Positions 53,862-60,787 of a stretch of DNA of 64,000 nt are shown here, piece after piece. Position 1 is the first letter of the stretch. The number at the start of each line of letters is the position of its first letter. The notes beneath the pieces are model-generated. The model searched no databases, was not told the DNA's origin, and saw only the letters and a list, made by a program, of their open reading frames with translations. The DNA comes from Lentisphaerae bacterium GWF2_50_93 (GTDB taxonomy: Bacteria > Verrucomicrobiota > Lentisphaeria > Victivallales > GWF2-50-93), in NCBI GenBank assembly GCA_001804815.1, contig MHBI01000058.1, positions 29,943 to 93,942 of the forward strand, read 5' to 3'. Position numbers and translations under genes: made by a program.

Positions 53862-54944
53862 ATGTTTGATCTGCAGAATCTATCAAAGATACCGGCGAAT
53901 GTCCACACCAGATGGGCAAGTCCTGAAAATTTCGCCGCCGACAAAGGAGCTGCGTGCAAGGGCACCGACGGACGCAAGAGGAGCCCTAGCTTTCCAATGA
54001 AGGCGGGCGAGAGGAAAGTCCTTGCCGAAATGAAAGGCGTCTCGGGAACTGTCAGGCGGATCTGGATCACCATACGAGACAGGTCTCCGGAAATGCTGCG
54101 CGGCATGAAGATCGAGATGTTCTGGGATGGCGCGAAGAAACCGGCTGTAAGCTCGCCTATCGGAGACTTCTTCTGCCAAGGAATCGGACGCATGGCGACT
54201 TTCGAATCGGCCCTCTTCTCAAGTCCGGAAGGACGGAGCTTCAACTGCATCATCCCGATGCCCTTCAGGAACTCGATGAAGATCGTCGTGACCAACGGAT
54301 CAAAGAAGGATCTTGAAATGTTCTTCTATGATATCGATATGACGGTCGGCGACGTGCATGATGAAAGCACCTCCTACTTCCACGCGATATGGCGCAGGGA
54401 GAATCCGACCAAGTTCATGAAGGACTACGAGATCCTTCCGAAAATCAAGGGTTCCGGCCGTTTCCTGGGCTGCAACATCGGAGTCATTGCGGACACCGAA
54501 AAATGGTTCACCTCATGGTGGGGCGAAGGCGAGGTCAAGATGTTCATTGACGGCGATGGCAAATATCCGACGCTCTGCGGTACAGGCGCTGAAGATTATA
54601 TTGGCACTGGCTGGGGGCTCGCCCAGTATTCCAACCTCTACCAGGGTGCGACCATCGCAGACCAGGACAAGTTCCAGTTCTGCTTCTACAGATTGCATAT
54701 CCCGGATCCAGTCTATTTCCATAAGGACATCCGGATCACGATCCAGCAGATAGGCTGGGCTGGCAATGACAAGATTCTGCAGTTCCATGGAACAGGAAGG
54801 AAGCTTTTCCTCGGGAAGAACAAGGCCGACATGCAGAAGGCTGTCAAGGACAAGGCGTCCATACTCTTCGAAAGAACCGACGACTGGTCGAGCTGCGCGT
54901 ACTTCTACTTGAACAGCCCGGAAAACGGATGTTCAGGCAACTAA
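53862..54944 (+). CDS. GH172 (DUF2961) glycoside hydrolase
   Basis: 360 residues, clear paralogue of the preceding gene: VRRIWITIRDRSPE, FWDGAKKPAVSSPIGDFFCQG, IWRRENPT, WWGEGEVKMFIDGD and TLCGTGAEDYIGTGWG. The active-site acidic residues are kept. Strong GGAG ribosome site 8 bases before the ATG. The pair is probably one operon under the divergent AraC protein. Its end touches a minus-strand RHS fragment. Confidence 0.9.
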   Translation: MFDLQNLSKIPANVHTRWASPENFAADKGAACKGTDGRKRSPSFPMKAGERKVLAEMKGVSGTVRRIWITIRDRSPEMLRGMKIEMFWDGAKKPAVSSPIGDFFCQGIGRMATFESALFSSPEGRSFNCIIPMPFRNSMKIVVTNGSKKDLEMFFYDIDMTVGDVHDESTSYFHAIWRRENPTKFMKDYEILPKIKGSGRFLGCNIGVIADTEKWFTSWWGEGEVKMFIDGDGKYPTLCGTGAEDYIGTGWGLAQYSNLYQGATIADQDKFQFCFYRLHIPDPVYFHKDIRITIQQIGWAGNDKILQFHGTGRKLFLGKNKADMQKAVKDKASILFERTDDWSSCAYFYLNSPENGCSGN

Positions 54945-55212
54945 TTCATTATCATAAGCGAACCTGTTTCGGCAATCGTATCTGTAGTACGGTTTCCAAT
55001 TGGGTCCTCTTGGGCAACGTTGCAGCGACCAGATAGCGGGTTTTCAAAATGTGTATGCCGGTTGAGGCTAAACCAGTATTCAGATGTTAGTTCTGGACAT
55101 CCCATCATCGGCTCCGTTGAGTTCAAGTATCCTTACCAGCGGTGTATCTGCAACTCTTCTTATGCATCAGTCATAAGTGAATGCGTATTAGCATCGCTTC
55201 ATACCGGAACAT
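54941..55212 (-). pseudogene. RHS-repeat fragment 1
   Basis: A minus-strand frame (55126 to 54941) reads HFENPLSGRCNVAQEDPIGNR, clearly like fragment 2 (HFENPLSG, QEDPLGNR). Homology to the DNA 5' of fragment 2 goes on to about 55212. It breaks off after ETGS, where the others continue with NQYSLINDG. No tip gene follows; a GH172 gene end lies there. It is a non-functional remnant. Confidence 0.7.
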
Positions 55213-55470
55213 TCATATGGCATGGTGCCGCAATTCTTCCTTGATTATGCGCCTGAACATCATTTCAGTCGGTTCCTTCTTCCTGCTGATGCTTTCCTTC
55301 AGGCTGTTGTTGATCAGCGTCTGGTAGTTGCCGCCACCGCTTGCCTCAACCTTTTTCCTGAACCAGTCTATTATCTCCCTGTCCAGCCTTATAGTTATCC
55401 TGACCTTGCTCCTGTCCGAAGCGACAACAGCACCCCTTCTGCCCTTGCTGAAATCATAAATCTTTTTCAT
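55213..55470 (-). CDS. brnA: BrnA-type antitoxin
   Basis: 85 residues. VRITIRLDREIIDWFRKKVEASGGGNYQTLINNSLKE is the ribbon-helix-helix of the BrnA/CopG-like antitoxins. Four bases after the brnT stop. BrnA binds BrnT and the promoter as a complex. This is the only minus-strand toxin-antitoxin pair here. Confidence 0.9.
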   Translation of the reverse strand: MKKIYDFSKGRRGAVVASDRSKVRITIRLDREIIDWFRKKVEASGGGNYQTLINNSLKESISRKKEPTEMMFRRIIKEELRHHAI

Positions 55471-55474
55471 AGCA

Positions 55475-55741
55475 TCACCCTTGATAGTTCTTTATTTCCG
55501 TTTTATTGGCTTTTCTTGCCGATATCATCCTGATTGACAGTTCGCTCCGCCATGTATAGACAACGACAAGTATCCTTCCCAGGCAGTCCATGCCTATCGT
55601 GACAAACCTTTCCTCGCCCTGTTCGGCGTCTTCGATGGTTATCGCCTCTGAATCCTCGAATACCGACACAGCGTCCGCAAAAGACACCCGATGTTTCTTC
55701 AGATTGCTCTGGGCCTTGTCGATGTCCCATTCATATTTCAT
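55475..55741 (-). CDS. brnT: BrnT-type ribonuclease toxin
   Basis: 88 residues from ATG 55741: MKYEWDIDKAQSNLKKHRVSF, the typical BrnT start, then AVSVFEDSEAITIEDAEQGEERFVTIGMD, RILVVVYTWR and IRMISARKANKTEIKNY. BrnT has a RelE-like fold and cuts RNA. A start five codons earlier (55756) is possible but makes an untypical N-terminus. Confidence 0.92.
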   Translation of the reverse strand: MKYEWDIDKAQSNLKKHRVSFADAVSVFEDSEAITIEDAEQGEERFVTIGMDCLGRILVVVYTWRSELSIRMISARKANKTEIKNYQG

Positions 55742-55809
55742 GTTGATACCGTACATACAGTGTGCATATATTCAAGCGTTGTTCGCAATTTCACTCCACG
55801 CCTGCCGTC

Positions 55810-55849
55810 CAGTGCACAGCAGGTCAGTTCAGGGGGTCAGTGGGGGGCT
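55810..55849. repeat. 40-bp repeat, copy 1
   Basis: CAGTGCACAGCAGGTCAGTT and the following 20 bases, identical to 57343-57382 except one base. It follows the end of the small gene downstream of RHS fragment 2. Confidence 0.9.
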
Positions 55850-55853
55850 TCTT

Positions 55854-56159
55854 TCATATCCATTTGACTTTTACTTCTTCTGAATGATTACCAAAAAACC
55901 AATTGCCGCAACAGACCCAGCATTCCTTTATTTTACCTTCCTTTAGTTCTATGGTCACGAGAAAAACTCTTTGTCCATTAGATGCAAAGGTGAAAGGGCT
56001 AAGAATAGGCAATTTCATCTTATATTTTATAATCTTATAATTATTCTTTTCAGCCCATTTAAGTAACATGCTGACATATTTCTTAGAGGGAAACCATCCC
56101 CCCACAATTGCACAGATAATAAGAACAATAAGTGCTGGTAATAATAACAGTGGTTCCAT
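55854..56159 (-). CDS. Small membrane protein downstream of RHS fragment
   Basis: 101 residues with an N-terminal membrane helix (LLLLPALIVLIICAIVGGW, residues 4-22) and a soluble basic part with a CWVCCGNW motif near the end. Not recognised. Its first 26 codons overlap the end of RHS fragment 2 in another frame and it ends five bases before the 40-bp repeat. By place it could be an immunity protein or a decayed tip; unproved. Confidence 0.5.
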   Translation of the reverse strand: MEPLLLLPALIVLIICAIVGGWFPSKKYVSMLLKWAEKNNYKIIKYKMKLPILSPFTFASNGQRVFLVTIELKEGKIKECWVCCGNWFFGNHSEEVKVKWI

Positions 56160-56530
56160 TAGTGGCTTTCACCATCCTGTTTGCACCATTGTATTCATAA
56201 ACCCAGCCATCACCAACTGAAAGGGTATTCCCATCAAAATCATAGCTTGGTGTCTTCGGTGTGCCATCGTTAATCAGGGAATATTGATTGAGGAAATTTG
56301 CAGTGTAGTAAGTCTGGACTGGAGTACCACTTTCACTGCTTGTAGAAGTTATGCGATTTCCTAGCGGGTCCTCTTGGCAAACGTGATCGAAACCAGATAG
56401 CGGGTTTTCAAAATGTGCAGACCGAGTGAGGCTGAGGTAGTATTCAGGTGGTAGATTTGGACATCCCATGGTCGGCTCCGTTGAGTTCAGCTATGCTTAC
56501 AATCGGCTTGAATCGTATGTAAAATCATAG
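56083..56530 (-). pseudogene. RHS-repeat fragment 2
   Basis: The frame from 56469 reads HFENPLSGFDHVCQEDPLGNR, then SGTPVQTYYTANFLNQYSLIND and SYDFDGNTLSVGDGWVYEYNGANR, all RHS/YD-repeat text that fragment 3 repeats. It has no N-terminal body and ends before the RDPIG core, joining a different small gene. Upstream DNA up to about 56530 is still similar to the DNA around fragment 1. Confidence 0.75.
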
Positions 56531-56557
56531 CGAGTCATATGTGAACTTGTAACAATG

Positions 56558-57004
56558 CTACCATTCTATGATCAACTGTTCATTAGGATAATCGACTGTC
56601 AATTTGAAGTTTCTCAGGAAGTCCAGTGCTCCCAGGAGCACCGGGGGATCGGATTCAGAACAGTCGACTTCAATTTCAGGCGATGACCATACAACCGTCT
56701 TCTCGTCTGGAGCCAGGAGTTCGATTTTAAACGTATGCAGGTAGACGGAAACCTCCCTCTGTTCGATTCCGATATTAAGAGATTCCTTTACGCCATTTCC
56801 CTTGAGGTCATGCCCCAGTTCCTTTGTCAGGTCGGCAGGCAGGAAGCATTTGTCGGCTCCGGTATCGGCAAGACCATAAATCCTCTTGGACTGACCGGAA
56901 CGGGGATTGGTAATTTTCACCGGGATGAATGTATGGATGGCGAACTTTTCCATGGTTCCGTCATCAAAGGAGTATTTGATAAGGGGATAAATATATCTGG
57001 GCAT
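56558..57004 (-). CDS. Retropepsin-like clan AA aspartic protease
   Basis: 148 residues with one catalytic motif GLADTGADKCFLP (DTGA), then a hydrophobic strand and SDPPVLLGALDFLRNFKLTVDY, the pattern of single-domain retropepsin-like bacterial proteases that act as dimers. Start 57004 begins MPRYIYPLIKYS; a frame extending to 57259 overlaps the next gene and is not needed. It follows a DUF5678 gene by ten bases; such pairs occur in other genomes, function unknown. Confidence 0.82.
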   Translation of the reverse strand: MPRYIYPLIKYSFDDGTMEKFAIHTFIPVKITNPRSGQSKRIYGLADTGADKCFLPADLTKELGHDLKGNGVKESLNIGIEQREVSVYLHTFKIELLAPDEKTVVWSSPEIEVDCSESDPPVLLGALDFLRNFKLTVDYPNEQLIIEW

Positions 57005-57014
57005 GGTGCTCTTT

Positions 57015-57209
57015 TCAGTAGATATAGCGGTGCCCCTTCTTAGGCACAAACATGAGGATCGGGTCTTCAACGCCGTTTTTCCGGGCCTTGTCGACGACAG
57101 ATTTGATCTTGGTTCCATGGGCGACAACATCAGGCCTCTTTCCGGATCGCATGGCGATGACGGAAGTCCTGCTGGTCGGTACCCTGATTGTAATGGCATT
57201 CCCTGACAT
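57015..57209 (-). CDS. DUF5678-like small protein
   Basis: 64 residues: DVVAHGTKIKSVVDKARKNG and DPILMFVPKKGHRYIY fit DUF5678, a small domain often beside single retropepsin-like proteases. A strong AGGAGG lies 7 bases before the ATG on the minus strand, and the aspartic protease starts ten bases after its stop, so the two form one operon. Confidence 0.72.
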   Translation of the reverse strand: MSGNAITIRVPTSRTSVIAMRSGKRPDVVAHGTKIKSVVDKARKNGVEDPILMFVPKKGHRYIY

Positions 57210-57342
57210 GGGATATCCTCCTGTTTAAGTACATGGCCAATATAAGTCAATTTCCGCAAATCTCAACCGTCTTTATCATCTTTAACATTTCGTAACGCCC
57301 CTCCGCCATCCCATCCCTGTCGGATGACGGGGACTGCCCAAG

Positions 57343-57382
57343 CAGTGCACGGCAGGTCAGTTCAGGGGGTCAGTGGGGGGCT
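57343..57382. repeat. 40-bp repeat, copy 2
   Basis: 39 of 40 bases equal copy 1 at 55810-55849 (A/G difference at the ninth base). It contains the last ten codons and stop of the pseudopilin-like gene (QPPTDPLN). Confidence 0.9.
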
Positions 57383-57959
57383 GGGCAGAATACTGTATTT
57401 GCTTAATTATTTCAGGAGGCAAGTCTTTTATCTTAAGTGTAGAGATTGTACCATGGACAGTCTTTGTTCCATTGGCGCCTAATGCTCCATCGTTATAAAG
57501 TACATTGACATCGTCAGTAGCACCCTGATGGTTCTTTAGACAATCAAGACAAAGTATATTCTTCTCGGATTTGCCGTCAATTGTTGTCGAATACAAAGGC
57601 TTGAAGTAAAGGTAGTCGCTTACACCTGTATTTTTTGCGTAATGGTTAAAATATCTAAAATCCTGAATAGAAAAGCCAACTATCTTGACCCTAGCCAGTG
57701 GACATGTTAAAGACTTTCTCCCCAGATAACCTGTTAGCACAAGAACTTCAAGGTTGGATGGGCAAGCCTTGTTATCAACTTCATATGCCATGATTGCCAG
57801 TGAAATCTCCTTCAAATTGGATTTGCATGACACACGCAAAGCCTTAGCCTTTCCTGTTTCGGAGATTGCAGGTATTACCGCTAAAAAAATGAAAATGGAA
57901 AAAAACAGCAAAAGGATTCCTAAAGACAAATTCCTCACTGCTGGAGATAAGTTCTTCAT
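57357..57959 (-). CDS. Pseudopilin-like membrane protein (DUF1559-like)
   Basis: 200 residues. N-terminal membrane helix (LSLGILLLFFSIFIFLAVIPA, about 11-31) runs into KALRVSCKSNLKEISLAIMAYE and NLEVLVLTGYLGRKSLTCP, the pattern of type II pseudopilin-like proteins, and a late H..VNVLYNDGAL resembles the H-X9-DG end of PVC pseudopilins with three extra residues. The prepilin peptidase site (G-F-T-L-I-E) is missing. It lies after an RHS tip gene and ends inside the 40-bp repeat; it could be a captured partner or immunity gene. Confidence 0.6.
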   Translation of the reverse strand: MKNLSPAVRNLSLGILLLFFSIFIFLAVIPAISETGKAKALRVSCKSNLKEISLAIMAYEVDNKACPSNLEVLVLTGYLGRKSLTCPLARVKIVGFSIQDFRYFNHYAKNTGVSDYLYFKPLYSTTIDGKSEKNILCLDCLKNHQGATDDVNVLYNDGALGANGTKTVHGTISTLKIKDLPPEIIKQIQYSAQPPTDPLN

Positions 57960-58026
57960 CTATATATCCTCGAATTTGCATTTATTATCTTACTCAGAAA
58001 AAATCATTTAAGCATGATATGAATTG

Positions 58027-58599
58027 TCATTTTCCATCACAAGGTCCTGGTCCTACTCCGCAATCACTCTTTATCTGTTGCAGTCTTGAAAAACTAACTG
58101 TTATTATCTTGCCCGAGCTAGTACAGCAGTCAATTCTCGAAATGTTAGACTCGGCAGCGGCAATCGCCGCCGCAACTGCGGCTTCAACTTGATATGTGCT
58201 TGCGTTTGGCTGCAAGTTCGGTCCTAATATATCAACTACATAGTGTGCGTGATGTTGGGCTTCGTGCATCATAACAGGAAGACCACTAAGATTAGAATCC
58301 GAAGCTAAGCTTGAGTCAATAAAGATGGATGGCTGTCCTCCGATGGTCACAGATTGCCCTCCTGTATTTGGAAAGAAACTGGTGCCAGTCAGAACTGAAC
58401 CGTTAGCAATAATATTTTGAAGCGAAAAATAAGCATCTGATGTTACGGGGTTTGTATTCATGCCAAGACGTCTTAAAATGCACAGATTGCCTGTCATTTG
58501 ATTACTTGAAGGGGCACCTGTAATATCCCAGCTTAAGGATTGAAAATTTGTCAACAGCCCGAACATGTCAAACAAGCCTATTGTGTTGTTGAGGACCAT
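58027..58599 (-). CDS. RHS C-terminal tip with HExxH metalloprotease motif
   Basis: 190 residues in a frame different from the RHS core. It begins MVLNNTIGLFDMFGLL, the usual exit of an RHS core, so it is the tip of the adjacent gene shifted by one base. H112 E113 xx H116 (MMHEAQHHAHYV) is a zincin-type zinc site. A metalloprotease toxin delivered or released by the RHS shell is possible. The first ATG is not a convincing start of a separate gene; see the A6 run at 58620-58625. Confidence 0.65.
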   Translation of the reverse strand: MVLNNTIGLFDMFGLLTNFQSLSWDITGAPSSNQMTGNLCILRRLGMNTNPVTSDAYFSLQNIIANGSVLTGTSFFPNTGGQSVTIGGQPSIFIDSSLASDSNLSGLPVMMHEAQHHAHYVVDILGPNLQPNASTYQVEAAVAAAIAAAESNISRIDCCTSSGKIITVSFSRLQQIKSDCGVGPGPCDGK

Positions 58600-59459
58600 T
58601 GCATAAATATTGTCTCCGCTTTTTTATTCCCAATCGGGTCTCGGCTCAGCCACCTGCCCAACTTAGGATTGTAATACCTGAAGTTATAATACGCAAGTCC
58701 AGTTTCATCATCCATAAATTCAGAGCTAAACCTGAACGGATTATCACCTGCCAAGTCACCGTTAGCCACAGTAGTATTTCCGAAGGGGCTGTATTCGTAA
58801 TGGGCTTTTAGAGTTCCATCAGCGTATATGAGTTCCGAAGCATTCTTGTTTGCGTCCTGGCCGTAATAATAGATTCCGTTGCTGTCTGTCATGGAAAGCA
58901 TTCTTTCACTGCGCCAGATAAACTTTTGAAAGATACTATTGCTGTCCAACGCATTCAACCGTTCAATCTGCTTGAAACCATTGTACACGAATCTTTCACA
59001 CTTTCTGACTATTCCTCCATCGATAACCTTCTTTTCGACACGTCTTGACCCATAATCATATTTGAACTCCAGCCTCTGCCCAGTCTTTTCAGCGACGAGC
59101 AGCCTGTTCTCCGCATCCCAGCTATAAGCCCACCCACTGCCATCCCCAGTCATATTTCCATCGAAATCATACGCAGGCGTCTTCGCAGCGCCATCATTGA
59201 TAAGGCTGTACTGGTTCAAAGAATTTGCCGTATAGCTTGTCTGAACTGGTGTTCCAGATTCCGACGTTGTAGAAGTGACATGGTTTCCAATTGGGTCAAA
59301 ATTAAACCCGTAATTGCAGGTCGATGGGTTCTGTACTACCTCACTTATCGTCTTGTATTTGTAGGAGTATCTCAGGCTGTATTCTGTTCCGATGTTCATA
59401 CATGGACTCCTACCCAATGAATCGTATCTATAGTTGATTATGTCATATACAGATACCAT
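58578..59459 (-). pseudogene. RHS fragment 3 with core region (frameshifted)
   Basis: 293 residues. YD-repeat text (YRYDSLGR, YDFDGNMTGDGSGWAYSWDAENRLL, KYDYGSRRVEKKV) leads to the RHS core hallmark ETGLAYYNFRYYNPKLGRWLSRDPIG. The long N-terminal barrel is absent: an in-frame TAA stands directly before ATG 59459. After RDPIGNKK the frame ends early in ETIFMQW; one added A in the A6 run restores SGDNIYAMVLNNTIGLFD, the normal continuation into the tip. Confidence 0.82.
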
Positions 59460-59543
59460 TTACGGGTTCAGAAATCAATATGCCCATATCGTATTTTCTG
59501 TTTCCGATACTGATTCTCTGCGATGAGGAAAATCCGAGGGTTG

Positions 59544-59559
59544 GCGGTTTGAAAACCGC
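59544..59559. repeat. Hairpin with TTTCAA centre after thiF
   Basis: GCGGTTTGAAAACCGC, 7-bp stem with loop GA, one base from the thiF stop on the minus strand (read from that strand, centre TTTCAA). Confidence 0.8.
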
Positions 59560-59560
59560 T

Positions 59561-60196
59561 CTACTTTTTGGACTTTTCCAGGCCCAGCAGGATCCTAATG
59601 CCGGTGTGCGCCTGGAGGGCGGCGGTAAGGACGACCCTGCTTGATATGGTGCCGTTCTCAGGATTCATTTCTGTCTTGCCATCACCGACGATCCAGGAAT
59701 TTCCCGGCCCTCTTCGGACTTTTATGATGCTGCAGTCACCTAGTCCGGCAAGTCCGGAAACCACTATCAAGGGGATAGTCTTCCTCTTTGTCATACAGAA
59801 GGAAGAAAGATAAGCCTTGCAGTCTGCACGGTCAAAACATTCAAAGATAATTCCTGCGTCTGCAGGAATTATATCATCGCAATTCTTAGGAGTAATTTTC
59901 ACCGACAAGGTATTTATCTTAAGCTTCGGATTGATTCTGGCGAGGTTCATCCTCAACGCATCAACCTTCATCATGCCGACCTGGTCGCGGAAGTATTGCT
60001 GACGGTTCAGGTTTGACGGCTCCACCTTGTCGAAGTCCACGATTGTCATAGTTCCTATCCCTGCCCGTGCCAGCGCTATTGCGACATTCGACCCGAGTCC
60101 GCCTGCGCCAGCGATGAATACATGTTTTGACTGGAGTTTTTCAGTTGCTCCGGGAGGGTTTGAAGAAAAGTATTTTTTTTCAGCTGCTTCCATCAT
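59561..60196 (-). CDS. thiF: ThiS adenylyltransferase ThiF
   Basis: 211 residues. E1-like fold with HVFIAGAGGLGSNVAIALARAGIG (GxGGLGS at about 30-36), VDFDKVEPSNLNRQQYF and FECFDRADCK. It activates the C-terminal glycine of ThiS for sulfur loading in thiazole synthesis. Start 60196 is set by AGAAGG six bases before it; an in-frame ATG at 60238 lacks this. The zinc CxxC pair of MoeB/ThiF is not present, as in short ThiF forms. Confidence 0.88.
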   Translation of the reverse strand: MMEAAEKKYFSSNPPGATEKLQSKHVFIAGAGGLGSNVAIALARAGIGTMTIVDFDKVEPSNLNRQQYFRDQVGMMKVDALRMNLARINPKLKINTLSVKITPKNCDDIIPADAGIIFECFDRADCKAYLSSFCMTKRKTIPLIVVSGLAGLGDCSIIKVRRGPGNSWIVGDGKTEMNPENGTISSRVVLTAALQAHTGIRILLGLEKSKK

Positions 60197-60272
60197 GGTA
60201 TTCCTTCTGTTTTTTAATTTTTCCACAGAAATCTCCAAATTGCGGAAAAATTATTTACGCCTTCAGAAATTA

Positions 60273-60288
60273 CAGGCTGGAAAGCCTG
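60273..60288. repeat. Hairpin in the thiS-thiF gap
   Basis: CAGGCTGGAAAGCCTG, 6-bp stem with loop GGAA, between the ThiS stop and ThiF start on the minus strand. Centre on that strand: TTTCCA. Confidence 0.75.
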
Positions 60289-60294
60289 CATTAC

Positions 60295-60498
60295 TCATCC
60301 ACCGCCGACAAAAGAGAAGACATCCACCTTGTCACCATCTGAAAGATTGGTTTTGGAAAACTTCTTTTTCTCAACCACGTCCCCGTTCAGCGACACAAGA
60401 GTTTTTTCCAGATCAAATTTCAGGAGGGTCATAAGCTCTCCGAGAGTCTTGCTCTTGGCGCCTACCTTCTTAATTTTACCGTTCAATATTATTTTCAT
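60295..60498 (-). CDS. thiS: Sulfur carrier protein ThiS
   Basis: 67 residues: MKIILNGKIKKVGAKSKTLGE, VSLNGDVVEKKKF, then DKVDVFSFVGGG ending in the C-terminal glycines that take up sulfur. Size and ubiquitin-like pattern are typical. Start 60498 is the first residue of the ThiS fold; a longer frame upstream has no homology. It stands between thiH and thiF. Confidence 0.9.
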   Translation of the reverse strand: MKIILNGKIKKVGAKSKTLGELMTLLKFDLEKTLVSLNGDVVEKKKFSKTNLSDGDKVDVFSFVGGG

Positions 60499-60678
60499 TT
60501 CTGATTTCCAGTAAATAAATCTCAAAAGACCGAAGAACGCGCAAACATGCGCTACTACGAACAAATCAAGCCAATCATCTGTAAGTCCGACATGTTCCTC
60601 TTGCGGCGCCGAAGGCGACCAGGGTTTGAATTCCAACATAATTCCCACACGACTTTACACTTGCCTAAATTATTCTCC

Positions 60679-60695
60679 TTCGCCGAGACGGCGAA
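60679..60695. repeat. Hairpin TTCGCCG-AGA-CGGCGAA
   Basis: Perfect 7-bp stem with loop AGA in the gap between thiH and thiS. Followed towards thiH by short iterated words. Confidence 0.75.
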
Positions 60696-60703
60696 CCCTA
60701 CAT

Positions 60704-60776
60704 CCGATCACTGATTACCGATCGTTCTTCATCTTCACTTCGTTATTGGACATTCCTTGTTCGATATTCGACATTA
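60704..60776. repeat. Iterated short words downstream of thiH
   Basis: CCGATCA/CCGATCG at 60704 and 60718, TTGGACATT and TTCGACATT around 60746-60775. This kind of stuttered text is similar in style, not in sequence, to the arms of elements A to C. Confidence 0.45.
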
Positions 60777-60787
60777 AGTTTTTGCTC

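Noticed and set aside
56470..56530. Plus-strand reading like an RHS repeat (FSYAYNRLES) beside RHS fragment 2
   Set aside because: Only about 18 codons between stops and opposite to all other RHS text; judged chance.
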